Shown: one piece after another, positions 8,207-20,630 of the stretch
Position numbering within the stretch: position 1 is the first letter of the stretch
How the letters are laid out: each line of letters opens with the position of its first letter
Assembly (NCBI GenBank): GCA_015680685.1
Contig: MNCI01023368.1
Location: 67,217 to 121,243, forward strand
Direction of reading: 5' to 3'
DNA: 54,027 bases
Source: Gnetum montanum
Lineage: Eukaryota > Streptophyta > Gnetopsida > Gnetales > Gnetaceae
Position numbers and translations under genes: made by a program
Notes under the pieces: model-generated
Seen by the model: the letters and a program-made list of their open reading frames with translations, nothing else
Told to the model about the DNA's origin: nothing
Databases searched by the model: none

Positions 8207-10900
8207 TGTAACACCTTGCACTAGCTTAGGGCAGGGTGATGCCTAGGATCAAATAATCTTAGGATGGAAGCATGATAACAAGAACCAATAACATGCAGGA
8301 TACATGATAATACATATCACATTATCAAAATGCATGTCTCTATATAAAGCAAACTATACATTGCTTTGCAAAAATACAAAAAAACATAAACCTTATCATT
8401 GTATATTTGTATATAGAAGATTACAAAGAGTTTTATATAAGGGTATCTAGTCCACACTACTATACATAGAAATATACATTAACCTAGCACTGAAGATTTT
8501 TCTCTCCTCTACCCTTCCTCCCCATGCTTATCTAGGCTCCTACACCTTTCACCTGTAATTAAATAAAGTTAGTACACAACTGAGCATGAAGCATTTACAC
8601 TTCCCTTGCTAGATGGTTGACAAGTGTTGCACTAGAGGAGAAGAGTGGAGTACAAGGCAACTTGCAACACTATTAGTCTTATGCATGCTCAAAACAACAC
8701 ATCCCATATCACCCATAAAGCTAACATACTAGCATACAAGCACTAACAAAGCCACAATCCGACATCATCTATCATGCTTGTGTCATCATACCCATGATAT
8801 ACCATAAATAGTCCATGATCCACATAATCATAATCAAAATAGAACACCTATTCTCAATGATATGGCTCACAAACCAATACTATCACATACATAACCCATG
8901 TAGTTGCTAGCATATACATGCTTAGTGTAGCATGTGAAATGTTTCCATGAGCACTCATAACAGCCATTACCTGTAGATATTTTATTAGTCTTTTATTTAT
9001 CCAACTAGTGCTAGGGTCTGTCAAACCATCACCCACAACCACTAGCCTTCTGGAGGATTGACGATAGGGATGAACACACCTATGTCATAGACTAGCCATA
9101 GGGATGAACACACCTATGCTCTCCCACTCTCAAGATGAGGCCTGAGATAAGAGCCTCATCAATACATCATAGTGGGGGTCAATTCATACTACCTGTAGGG
9201 TGCCTCATCACCAACCAGTCCATACCCTCATGCTACCACCATCCACCAACGACCATCACAAGCATCATCACGAAAACATATACACAATCCAACTAGCTTA
9301 AGCCAACACATTTCATAAGCACAACACACCCAAACAACATAACCACAAAGATCCATCCCTAATAGTCATTCCATGAAAACCATACCATGATGCAGCAAAA
9401 TAACATGAAGATCTTAATATGACAATACCATATTTCTCAAAAGACACATACTTCCATACAAATGACCACTATAATAACCTTCAGAATGAGATATGCCCAA
9501 AGAGAAAACTAAGTCTACAATTATAAAGTACTTTCCAAAATTATTGCAATGACAATAATTTTACCTAGATCATACTCCTGGAAGGAAAGTTATGCACATT
9601 CAAAGTTTGACTAATAATATAATATTCAATTACCACCAGAAAGACTTGGAACACCCAAAAATGCTCATGCCCCAATAGGCCCCACAAATAGCACATTCCA
9701 ATCATACGAGTCTCATCAACATCACATATCATATTCCAAAATTCCACCTCATACCATACATCCCGTATATATTAATAAAAAATTCGTAACCAAAATTGTA
9801 CACTTTTGGGAAATATGAAAAATAACATGCCTAAGCTTAGACTTTGAGCCATCTGATCCACATGCCCTCATCACATGATCATATACACTAATCCAACACA
9901 AAAATACAGGGAAAAGGTAAATACAACCCACCAATTAAAATTGTTGGGGCAGAAAGGCCGAAATAAAGAGAAAATCCTCAAAAATCTAGCAAGACTCTAT
10001 TCCACTCCCAAAAAGTTCTACACCCATGTAGTTATGACCACAGCAATCCCAAATCCAAGTTTAGAACATGCAAAAAGCATTCACAAGGCTTAGAATCCAG
10101 AAAAAGAAGAATGTGGAAAGAAAAAAAAAAGAAAATAGACTCATGCATTTTTGATTCTGTGTACAAAGAAACAAAGAAGAAAAGCAAAAACCCAAGTGTG
10201 GCAGTGAAAAAACACAATGGTCAAAAGTAGTAAAAAAATAGAGAAAAAAGCACTATGATTTTAAGCATAAGTTTAAAATAATATACATACATCCTTTGTT
10301 TTTCTTCCTTCACACACACATCATACGCAAATGGATGTTACTTTGAATTTTTAATTTTTAACTTTATTTTATGATTTTTTCTGTCATTTTCATAAGCCAA
10401 TAGCTTTTTCTCCTCCACAACTAGCACAGTAAATTTTACTCATGTTTAACAGACACATTGAGACTCCAAATCAAAATTCGTTTGAACCTACAAGATCCTT
10501 ATCATACACTCTAACAAACACACCAAGACTCCAAATCAAAATTTGTTTGTACCTACAAGATCCTTATCATACGCTCTACACATTCACATGCCAAGACCAC
10601 ACCCAAACATCACGCAACATAGTGTTATAGTACAAATGCCTACATATCAAAATCACACATAAAGCATAAAAACATACCAGATATGTCCCCTTATACCCCA
10701 ATTTAACACCCCTATTAACAACCTCACTTGTCTGACACATCACACAAGGCTAGTGTACATAATCACGTTAGTTAAGCATGTAAAGACATCATAATCATAA
10801 CATAAATATGAAGCGTCATAAAATATAAAATACATTAACTTGTCCCTGACAACCCACCGAGACTCCACATTTAAGGTATAAATCATAAGCAAATGACCAT
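8207..10900 (-). repeat. Long 5' LTR of the chromovirus
   Basis: Starts (plus reading) with TGTAACACC beside the primer site and runs as AT-rich, non-coding DNA to near 10900, about 2.7 kb. No gene is supported in it; short open frames lack known motifs. It contains a 64-bp tandem repeat (10447-10580) with a third diverged GAGACTCCACAT word near 10859. The outer end is not fixed, so part of the right side could be another sequence. Confidence 0.45.
10447..10580. repeat. 64-bp tandem repeat, two units
   Basis: The word GACTCCAAATCAAAATT begins near 10461 and again near 10526, each time followed by a CGTTTG/TGTTTG step, CCTACAAGATCCTTATCATAC and CTCTA. The two copies differ at only a few places. 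Confidence 0.8.
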
Positions 10901-10904
10901 GCCT

Positions 10905-11520
10905 ATTGTCTTTGGATGGGATGTAACAAACTCCATCGTAACCATATGAGTAGTATCACTAGTGGCAGCAACCACAATCATGGGGACTAGCACCACCAAC
11001 GTAGCAATACCCTTACAAACAACCTAATCCATATGGGTAGTACATTCAACAACCTCTATCTACTTCCAGTCATGTTTCTACTTTCCAATCTCACTACTAC
11101 CCTCCTAATTATTATCAAACTCATTCTCCACATGCAAGGAGGGATACCATATTTTATCCTTACCCTCCTCATATTCCTGCATATCTTCCTTCATCCTCAA
11201 CCTAGCTACCACCTACTCCATCTATGAAAGGTGAACTCCCAGCTCAACCGCAACAATGCAACGCTACTAGGCTATTACTTTATAATTAGTTCATTAAGGG
11301 TTTGAAAACTCAATCAAAGAAAAGACCTTTCTTCTAATCCAATAGTCCACCTAACCCCTTACATACACCTATTGTTGGCAACCCTATTTCTCCATCTTCC
11401 TATGTAACAAATTCCTTCAAGTCCCCTTCAAACCAAATTCCACCCTGAATTCATACTACTATGCTAACTCACACCATATCTAATTGGACTCAAGTTGGTA
11501 ACCTTCCTAGGAAATTAGTA
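10905..11520 (+). pseudogene. End of gag, element B
   Basis: The frame with WQQPQSWGLAPP, then QYPYKQPNPYG, matches WQYPQSWGMPSPRQQYPY in the gag of element C (29250-29460, minus). Former CAA/CAG codons are now TAA/TAG. It is a proline/glutamine/tyrosine-rich spacer between the zinc knuckle and the protease. The upstream gag is separated by the chromovirus. Confidence 0.65.
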
Positions 11521-11554
11521 GATCCTAGGAGTCCTCTTATTTATTTGTAATGCT

Positions 11555-12000
11555 TGGAATGAATTGTGCAAGGCTCTTCTTGATTCAAGTTCTAGTGTCA
11601 ATTTGATTTCTCATGAAATGTATACTACATGGAACCTACCTCCTCTCAAGAAGAGTAATATCTTATTAGAATTGGCAAAATAGTCTATCACTATTCCATT
11701 AGAACTGGTAGAAGACATTGTGATCACTATTTTTGGGTGGTCTTATCCTGTTGATTTCCAAGTAATTAAGGTGTAGAACTACAAAGGGGACTTTCAAATC
11801 ATCATGGGCAAGGCATGGCTAAGCATCGTTGATGCAAGAATGGGCATCAAAGATCTTTCCCTAGAAATATATAAATAAAATCCATTCAAGAAGATTGAGA
11901 AGAAGCAAGTTCCATGCATCACATACAGTGATACAAGGTACAATTCTATGCGGAAGCTCTGGTCTATTAAACGAACATCCATCTCTACATGCAAGCAATG
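11555..12000 (+). pseudogene. Aspartic protease, element B
   Basis: Reads CKALLDSSSSVNLISHEM, then PLELVEDIVITIFGWSYPVDF, then FQIIMGKAWLS and CITYSDTRYN. The catalytic triad DSG has become DSS (Gly to Ser by one transition). Order and spacing match element C. In an active element this enzyme would cut the gag-pol polyprotein inside the particle. Confidence 0.75.
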
Positions 12001-12199
12001 TGCACCAAAAGTACAAATTCAAAGATATCTATATGTAGCAACCACAAAATAAGAGTGCACCCAATGGCTAACTGTTGCTCCTAAAAGTAGCACACTTTGC
12101 ATAGAACCTACTAAGAGCTTAACATGTGCATATGTTGCATGCATGGATGAACTAGAGCAAGTTCATCATCAACTCTTTGATAATGTAAATGATGACACC

Positions 12200-13740
12200 T
12201 ACTAGGGAGAGTTAGAAATTGCTAAAAATTTCAAGAAAGAGCCCCTTAAATTAAAAACCCTACTTACTGGCATGGGATACATGTTTTTAAAAAATGAAAA
12301 GCTGGTAATAATCAATACCAATCTTACTCCAAAATAGAAACAGATGATATTGAATGTGGTTGAAAAATGGTTAGTAGTCTTTTCTTGCTCATATCTTAAA
12401 CTCATAGGGATTGATCCTATGATATTCCAGCATCACATCTACACCAACCCAGCCATGAAGCCAAAGAGGCATCCACAAAGATGATTGAACCCTAAATTGA
12501 ATCAGATCTTCAAGAAGGAAATTGAACAACTCCTCAAGGAAGGGTTCATCTATCCCATTGAGGATAGTGAGTGAGTTAGTTCACTCATGAGTAGGCTAAA
12601 GAAAGGTACCAAATGGTAGGTCTACATCAATTTTTAATTGTTGAATATGGCAACATTCAAGGACCATTTCCCATTGTCATTCATTAATTAGATGTTAGAC
12701 ACTATATTTGAGCATTGCTATTATAGTTTTCTGAATGGTTATAGTGGCTATAACCAAATCTAGATAACCCCAGAAGACCAAGCCAAGACAACATTCATAA
12801 GTCCCTAGGGGACTTTTGCATGGTGCAAGATGCCTTTTGATCTATCCAATGCCCCTACTACATTCCAATGCCTAGTCTTAAGTATTTTTCAATAGCAAAT
12901 CAGTACTAGTGTGGAAGGCTTCATGGATGACTTCTCCACTTATGGAGCTACATTTGAGCAAGAACTAGACCTCCTTAAGCAAGCGCTAAAAAGATGTGTA
13001 AAAACAAATTGTAGCTCAATTGGGAAACAAAAAGATGACGGTCTAGGAGGGCATTATATTGGGAAATTGAATATCACAAGTAGGAATTGAGGTAGGCCCT
13101 GAAAAAATAAGGATCCTCCAAGGAATTACCCACTAACCAAAAATCATCAAAGATGTTCAATCATTCCTTGGACACACTGGCTACTACTGAAAATTCATAG
13201 AGAATTTTGCTAAGGTCACAAAACCATTGGTTGAGTTGACAAAGAAGGATGCTCCATTTGTCTTAATGAATAATGTGAAAAATAATTCCAACAACTAAAG
13301 GAGAAATTGTAGAAACTCCAATTCTACAGGCACCCAATTAGTTTATACCATTTCATGTTATGACGGATGCTTCAAAGTATATCTTGGGAGCTATGCTTAC
13401 ATAGATGGATGACAAGAAATGTCCATACTACATCCATTGTGCAAGCTAAAGCATTATGGATGCACAACTAAACTACACCACTATATTTTAGGAATTATGT
13501 GCTTGGATACAAAGTGTCTATGCACACGGACCATAATGCCATCTACTTCCTAATGAACAAGCCAACAATGGGCCCCTGTGTCATAAGATGAATTATGATC
13601 TTATAGGAATTTTATCTTATGATGGTAGATCGAAAGGGAATTAAAATTATGGTCACCAATCATTTTCTTGGTTACAATGGGATAGCAAAGAGGAAGAAAG
13701 CCCACTATCTGATTTATTTCCTTATGAACTCCTCTTTTCT
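12200..13740 (+). pseudogene. Reverse transcriptase and RNase H, element B
   Basis: RT begins with the LEIAKNFKKEPLKLK linker and shows FIYPIEDSE, KDHFPLSFINQMLD-like residues (about 12655), YYSFLNGYSGYNQI (about 12720), FAWCKMPFDLSNAPTTFQ (12820-12870) and the catalytic FMDDFSTYG (12921-12950, YMDD/FMDD box). RNase H follows near 13180-13560, with NFAKVTKPLVELTKKDAPF and H-YIL remnants. Frames shift and stops are frequent. The FLDGYSGYNQI form of RT motif 3 is typical of the plant Athila/Tat branch. Confidence 0.8.
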
Positions 13741-13758
13741 AAGGCTATAACTAAATAA

Positions 13759-15060
13759 ATGCCCACTAAGCCTAAATGGTATGATGGCATTCTCACCTAT
13801 CTTCTTACTCAAGAGATGCCACAAGGGTTGGAACATCAAAAGAAACAACAGTTTCTTCACCAGGTAAAATGCTTCATGGAGATCAATGGACACCTCTGCA
13901 GGATGTGCACCAATGGCCTAGTTTGTTTGTGTGTATTGGTTGCTGATTAACTATGCATTCTCCAAGATGCTCATGAGGGTCCTTATGGGGGCCACTATGC
14001 TGAGAGATGCATGGCCATTAAAATCCTGATGGCAGTGTACTATTGGCCAATAATCTTCAAGGATGCCCATCAATATGTCCACTCTTATGAACGCTACCAA
14101 CAAGATGGTGGAATGACTGCTCAAATGGAAGAACCTGAATAGTGGATCCACCCACTAGAACCCTTCAACATTTGGGGCATTGATTTCATGGGTCCCATCA
14201 CATCCACATCAAATGGAAAGGCATACATCATAGTCATTGTTGACTATTGTACAAAATGGGTAGAAGCAGTAGCCATAACCAACTATACATCTTCTACCAT
14301 TGCTTGGTTTGTACAAAAAAATGTTCTAAACAGGTTTGGTGTGCCACATGCATTAATTTCTAATAATAGAACTCACTTTAGAGGCACTACTTTTCGAAAG
14401 CTTATGCAATGCTTGGGGGTTGAACATAAACTTACAACACCATACCATCCCCAAGCTAATGGTCAAGATGAGGTTACAAATAGGGAAATCACAAAGATTC
14501 TAATAAGAACTATCAGCAAATATAGGAAATACTAGAGCACAAAACTTAACAGTTCCCTCTAGGTCTACCGCTCAACATGAAAACTTCCTATAGGCTATTC
14601 TCCCTATGAGCTAGTGTATGGAAAATTACCAACACTTCCTATTCAATCCGAGATTCGTACACTTTCAACAACCTATGACCTTGACCTTAACTTAAGTCTA
14701 ACATAAAAAGAAAGATTAAGGAGTTTCAACTTGCTAGACAAAAATTAATTGGTGGCCTTGTTATCTAATGAGTTGCATAAGGCATTCAACAAAAAGTCCC
14801 ATGACCTTAGAATTAGAAAAGTTAAATTTCAACCAGGAGATAAGGTTCTCTATTGGAACCCCACACATGTACCTTAACAAACTAAGTTTTAGATGTTGTG
14901 GAAAGGACCTTACATCATGTACGAAACTTTTCATTCTAGGGCCATGATGATCTACAAACTTGAGAGCCTAGACAAGAAACAACTAGTCAACATATACTAA
15001 GTCAAACCTTTCCACAAGCCTAAGAAAGCCAATGCAACAAACACCTCATCGAATGGACAA
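13759..15060 (+). pseudogene. Integrase, element B
   Basis: The zinc-binding part reads AHEGPYGGHYAERCMAIKIL. The core opens with FNIWGIDFMGPITSTSNGKA (14165-14220, first catalytic Asp), continues with RFGVPHALISNNRTHFRG and ends HPQANGQDEVTNREI (catalytic Glu). The second catalytic Asp (usual ISDNGTHF) is Asn here. Residues 14188-14535 stay open for 115 codons. The C-terminal part (GDKVLYWNP, LWKGPYIMYE, VKPFHKP) runs to about 15030. Confidence 0.85.
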
Positions 15061-17064
15061 CTACGCTCAATATTTGAAATCTCCTCCTTTCAACTCAATC
15101 ATGGGTGAGATTACCATCCATGCTAACTATATAAGTGGCTCCTCAGTTTTTCATATTTTTTGTTTTACACTTTGTTATCTTTACAACCTTTTTTTTACAC
15201 ATTCTTTATCTTACCCTTTTTATTTTCTACATGATTAACTTTTCAAAGTTTTTTTTTTTCACAACATTGTTAGTACATTTTCTTTTTCTTAAATATTTTA
15301 CAATTTCTTATATATTTTCCTTTATTTAGTGTGATTTTCTTATTATGTTTTAATAATTTCATACCTTATTGCCACTTGGGTATAGTATGGTTTGATTGAT
15401 GTGGGCATGTGCTATCTAGTTGTTTGATTGTTGGTGTCTGGATTCTAGCTTTGAAATTTATTACGAATAATTAGGACATGGTTTCTTTTACATGTAACAA
15501 GTAGTGAATCCAAAACATCCACCCATCCATAAACTCTATGATTTTTCTTGCTCTAGAAATGTGCAGTCCCTTTTTCATTAACAAAACTCTAACAAACTTG
15601 TGCCCTTGGTAGTTTCTAGAATTAGAAAGGCTTCAAAGGTTTGAATAGGATGTGACTTTAAGGGGATTCGATACTCTTTGTGCCTCTCTACTTACTTGGA
15701 TGCATGTGTATTTTCATGGATTTTTTATCATTTCGTGTCGACCAATAACAACAAGTTGAATAAGCCTTCATATCATGTGGTTTCCATCATCAAAACAAAA
15801 AAAATGATGGAAAAGCACACCCCTTAAACAAAATAAATGGGCTACAAGCACTAATTATGGGACTAGAAAGACATGTTACCCATGCCCGAAGGTCCCCTCT
15901 AACTAAGGCCCTTCCTCACTTCCTACTTCTCTTTTCTTCTCTTATAAGGAATAGTGGTTGTTCTATGGGAGCACTCTTGTGTCTCAAGGGGATGGACTAG
16001 TCTTAGAATGGTGATGCAAAGTCACTAAATGTGGTTGGTTTTGGTCTAGACCAAGGATGGATTTTATCATGTCATTTAACCACAAAATTCACAAGGGACT
16101 TCATGTAAGTTTAATTAGGAACTCCATTCCTCTCTCTCTCTCTCTCATCCATCTTTGCTTTCCATGTCTCACCTCACTACTAGTCTCATGTTCCTGTTCG
16201 ATGCCTTGGTTTGATACGCCAAAATTCTCAAGTAGTTTCTTTCAGGTTTTTGTATTTAACTTTTCATAATCATTAATCATCCATGGATCCCACGAACTCC
16301 TTGGTTTGAAGTTATGTAAGGGTAATAAAAGGCCTATGCCTACTTTGGGGAGGACCCACTTACATACCTTTTGGTTGGATTAGTTAAGTTCTTTATCCTT
16401 AGACATCCTCACAATCAAATCCTTTTGCATACCCATTAATGACACCCAATTGTGCACATTGTCACAACATTTTTCAATGAAATCCTCTATCTATTATTGT
16501 GAATTATTAAACACTCTTCAAGCATTTATACTGTTTGAACTTTTTCAAATTTAATAATGGACTGCTTGTCCATTTTACTCTATTTGTTGATATTTCTACT
16601 AACACTAATAAAGAAATCAATCCACCATAATCACCACCTAGCTAAGTGTAACCACTAACGACACAAGGTACTTAAAAGCTATATGTTGCACATTGCACAC
16701 TAATCTATGATTTTGTTATGATTTCAGTAGAAGTGTGGACTAGAAGTAGGACTATCTTAACCAAGGATGATGCCACAATACCACACAATGAGGACCATTC
16801 ATGATCATTGGATCTTCTCCCTCACTCTTCTACTGCCAAGAGGAGTTGGTTGTCAATTTTGTCCAAGGTGTTTAGTTCTATTGTTATGAATACAAAATTT
16901 TGTAAAATATTTTAAATCCATACACTTGGGCACTTAGAGTCTATTTGTTCCATCTGAGTCAATTTGTATGCCAGTCAATAATCCCATACCTACCCAATAT
17001 TTTGTAAGGAACTTGTTCCTCCTCTTCTTCACTCGAGAACGAGTTTTCATTCAATCATTGGGTA
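15061..17064 (+). other. Non-coding 3' region of element B
   Basis: No supported gene. It opens with a T-rich stretch (15145-15320) and contains GAAAGACATGTTACCCATGC (about 15865-15885), a CT repeat (16131-16146) and the box CTACTTTGGGGAGGACCCAC (16340-16359). It is collinear with the 3' regions of A, C, D and F. Confidence 0.65.
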
Positions 17065-17900
17065 TGATGAATCATGTTTTGATGTGTTTTAATATCAAAG
17101 CCTTGATATTGAATACCTAATATTAGACCCCAAGATGTAATGTCAAATATCCGATATCACAGGGTATATGTCGGCCTATAAATACAATGCTTGGGCATAC
17201 AATTTTGCATTAGTTTTTGTCATAGTATAATGAAGCTCTTGCAATTTAGCCATTCTAAAGTTAGAATATTTCTGAGTGCCCACAGCAAGATTCTAAGTGT
17301 GTATGGATCTTTATTCAAGCACTAATGTACCTGAGCACAATAGTATGATGGAAATAAAGACGAGCCCGTTGATAATCCTTGCATCACTAAGAATAGATTA
17401 ATGTTTTCTTTTATGCATTTAATATTCATGCACTTTACCTTAATGCACTTTAATTGAGCAATTAATTTCTAGTTGTTAATGAACACAAGCACAACCACTT
17501 CAAGCATACATGTAGTGCTTGGTAACCCAGAAACGCTTAACGTTTGGTAACCCAACAATGCTATATGCATTTAGGATGTGTTTGAAGAGTAGGAACAAGT
17601 ACTTGTGTTAGGCTAACTAGACAAAAGATTAATTACACATTATATTCCTCTACCTTTCATTCTTGTTCTAGGCAATTAAACTTATAAAATATAAAATGAT
17701 AAAAATCATATACCTCAGTTACAATTAACTATCTACTTCTACCTCATGAGTGGAACTGAGAAGACAACAATCATCCTAATTAGATTTCACTTCCTTGAAC
17801 CAGTGTGCTAAAGAACTTAAGGTTTGTGGAGTTCGATGGGATCATGTGTGAATGCTTGTGATTTATATGGTTGGAAGTAGGGATGCCTTGCCACTCATCC
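17065..17900 (+). repeat. 3' LTR of element B
   Basis: Starts TGATGA after GGGTA and ends CTCATCC, a one-base decay of CTCATCA. U3 has only decayed GATAT words (17090-17165). A TATA box CCTATAAATAC lies near 17175, and an AATAAAG word near 17355. The CTTGGTAACCCAGAAACG repeat of U5 is present near 17520. At 836 bp it is close to the LTR length of C. Confidence 0.85.
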
Positions 17901-20630
17901 ATGTTGATCAAAATAAGGAAGAATTTTCTATCATTATGGAAAGAGTATGGCTTAGCATAATTGATTCTAAGCTAAGAAAGTTAGGAATTAGAGACCTATC
18001 CCTGAAAATTTCCAATGAGGATGAAAAATAGTCATACAAAGATAGAGAGTTTCATGCATCACATACAATAATATAAGATGCAATTTCATATAGAAAAGTA
18101 TGAATGGTTGTGACATATTATTTCCAAATGTTATGGAAAACATCAAATATACGTACATTTGACATTATACCTAATGAATGCAAAAGGGAAAATGCAAAAG
18201 AAAATGAAAAGAATGTTTTATTAATGTGAAAATAGTATATCTAGGTCATGCTCTAAGAGTTCCTTAGGGTTTTCTTCCTTTGGCATTTATTCCTTGAAGG
18301 TAATCTAGCATTACCACCACGATTAGACCTATAGCTTAATAGAAGGGATCGTCAGTTACCTTTCTATCTTACTTCACCTGCCACTTATTACTCACCATTG
18401 TTGGCTCTACAACTCTATGTTGGCACAACCTCTAATTCCCAAGTATAAATACCATAGGTGAAACCCCTAAAGGTTTCCCCAAGAGACATGCTTTTTCTTA
18501 CAATGTGCCCTTTTGAGTCTAATTACAACTTGCTCTTTCAAGTCTTTATTACATCATTTGTTACAAAATGACATCATCTTCATTACAAAATGGCTCCATT
18601 TAAGAATTAGGATGTGAAAATGACAGAAAAATAATATTCCAAATGTAAAGTGTGTATAGAATATGTGTGTATGCAACATTGCTTGTATATAATAACCACA
18701 AATTAAGAAGGCACCTAGTGGCTAACAAATAAGATAGAATGCAAGTTAGACATATGTATTAAATTAGTTGAAAGAATCACAAGTTCCTATATTGAAGAAG
18801 TGGACAAGATGGAATGATTAAAAAAGTAGCTTTTCCAAACAAAATTTCAACAAGAAGAAGATATATAATAGGGAAAGTTAGGGATTCCTAACATGTTTGA
18901 ACTAGAGGTCATAGAAATTAATACATTACTAGAGTCACTAGAATATATATTTTTGAATAGTAGAAAATTGTTTATCATTAATCTTAATCTTGATAGTAAG
19001 CAAAAATAAAGATTACTCAATATAGTGAACAAATGGCCAATAGCTTTTGTGTGGCCTTATGATGACATTATTGGAGTTGATCCATGCATTTACCAACATT
19101 GAATCTATACAAATCTAGCTATCAAACCATGTCACTAGCCTTAACATCAATTTAATCCAAAGCTCAAAGAAGTGATAAATAAAGAACTTGAAAACCTACA
19201 CAAAGTAGGATTCATCTATTCAATTGTGAATAGTGAATGGATTAGTCAACTAGTTATCATCCCAAAAAAAGGTACAAAGTGAAGGATTTTCATTAATTTC
19301 TAACTCTTGAATGTTGCAACCTTTGTTGACCAGGTCTTGAACACTATTACAAGATATCAATATCATAGTTTTTTGGACAATTATATTGGATAAAACTAAA
19401 TTTTCATTGCATTAGAAGACCATATTCACTAGTCTATGGGGAATCTTGGCCTATTGATAGATGTCATTTGGTCTTTGAAATGCTCTTGCTACATTCCAAA
19501 GACTAGTCCTTAGCATTTTTCAAATGAAGTTAAAGTTTTCATGGATGATTTTTCTACATATAGCTCAAACTTTGAACAAGCTTTGGATCACTTAGAGTAA
19601 GTACTAAAAAGATGTGTTGAGACTAATCTAAAGCTCAATTATTAAAAGATCCATTTCATGGTCCAAGATGGGATTGTTCTAAAGCACAAGGATTTACAAA
19701 AAGGAATTGGGGTGGATTTAGATAAGATTCAAGTCATTCAAGGCATAACCCAAAGGTCATAGGCCATCAAAGATGTGAGATTTTTCCTTGGTCATATAGG
19801 TTATTATCAAATATTCATTGAAAATTTTGCAAAAATATCAAAATCAATATTAGAGTTAACAAAGAAAGACATGTCATTTGTATGGTCAGGAAAGTGTGAA
19901 AAGGTATTTGAGAGCCTAAAATAGAAACTCATGAAGACTCCAATTTTAAGTGTTGTAAACTAGCTCAAACCTTTTCACATTATGATGGATTCTTCAAACT
20001 ATGTGTTAGGCACAATGCTTACTTAAATAGATGACAAAAATAGACCTTGTTATATTCACTACACAAGCCATGGCATCCTTGGAGTACAACTTCATTACAC
20101 CACTATAGAAAAAGAATTGATGGTTGTTGTATATACACTAAAGAAGTTTTGACATTATGTGCTACATTATCCTATCTACATCCACATTGATTAGGTAAAG
20201 TAGTTTATTGAAATTCAAGGCAATCTCGATAAAATTTATGTCAATGGATTAATCAAATGGTGTGTTCCAAAAGAATATCAGAAGAGAGTGTTACAAGATG
20301 CACATGAGGGACTATGTGGTGGCCATTATGTAGGAAGAAGAATAGCTATAAAACTTCCTATGGCTAGTAACTTTTAGCCCTTCATATTTAGGGATGTATA
20401 TATGTTTGCACAATCTTCCAAAAGATGTCAAAAAGATAGAAGAATGACAAACATGAATGAGGAACCATAATAGGAGATATAGCCATTGAAATCGTTTGAC
20501 ATTTAGAAAATTGGTTTCATGGGATTCATCATGCCAATATCGAATGAAAAGTCATACATGATTCCTTCTTTGACAATAGTTGTAATGGAGTTACTTATGA
20601 CATGTAAGTCTTGTGAATTCATTTTATTTT
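17901..20630 (+). pseudogene. Decayed pol of element F
   Basis: Protease end: FSIIMERVWLSIIDSKL and SLKISNED (17925-18030). Linker KLVERITSSYIEEVDKME lies near 18750. RT shows VGFIYSIVNSEWISQLV, FINF-LLNVATF, YHSFLDNYIG and EVKVFMDDFSTYSSNFEQ (near 19540). RNase H shows FLGHIGYYQIFIENFAK and TKKDMSFVWSGKCEKVFESL. Integrase zinc part: DAHEGLCGGHYVGRR (20300-20340). The core ends soon after IGFMGFIMPISNEKSYMI (20510-20560), where the rest of integrase is missing. A foreign stretch (about 18110-18655) interrupts the region after the protease. Confidence 0.75.
18110..18655. other. Unidentified insertion in element F
   Basis: Elements B and C run from the protease end to the linker with about 150 bases between. 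F has roughly 500 extra here. The extra DNA has a TATAAATA word (about 18444) and repeated TTACAAAATG words (18560-18590). The words TGTGAAAAT near 18215 and 18613 could be a 9-bp target duplication, but the ends are not clear. No gene is seen. Confidence 0.4.

Larger units (their letters stand above)
6658..10905 (-). mobile_element. Chromovirus-type Ty3/gypsy element, 5' part
   Basis: Read on the minus strand the order is long 5' LTR (about 10900 to 8207), primer-site remnant, gag with zinc knuckles, then protease. The protease is cut at 6657 by element A just after the GMDWL motif. The rest of pol and the other LTR must lie left of A, outside the window. The right end abuts the middle of the gag of element B, so the chromovirus was inserted in B. 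The right junction is only placed to within about 40 bp (10870-10910). Confidence 0.75.
10905..17900 (+). mobile_element. Element B: Ty3/gypsy retrotransposon with complete pol order
   Basis: From left to right it shows the proline-rich end of gag, protease, reverse transcriptase, RNase H, integrase, non-coding 3' region and 3' LTR (17065-17900). All parts carry many stops. Its left half lies beyond the inserted chromovirus, outside the window. Its right end abuts a second gypsy protease (element F), so B was inserted in F. It has the same family features as A and C but retains RT and integrase. It shows what the autonomous form looked like. Confidence 0.8.
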
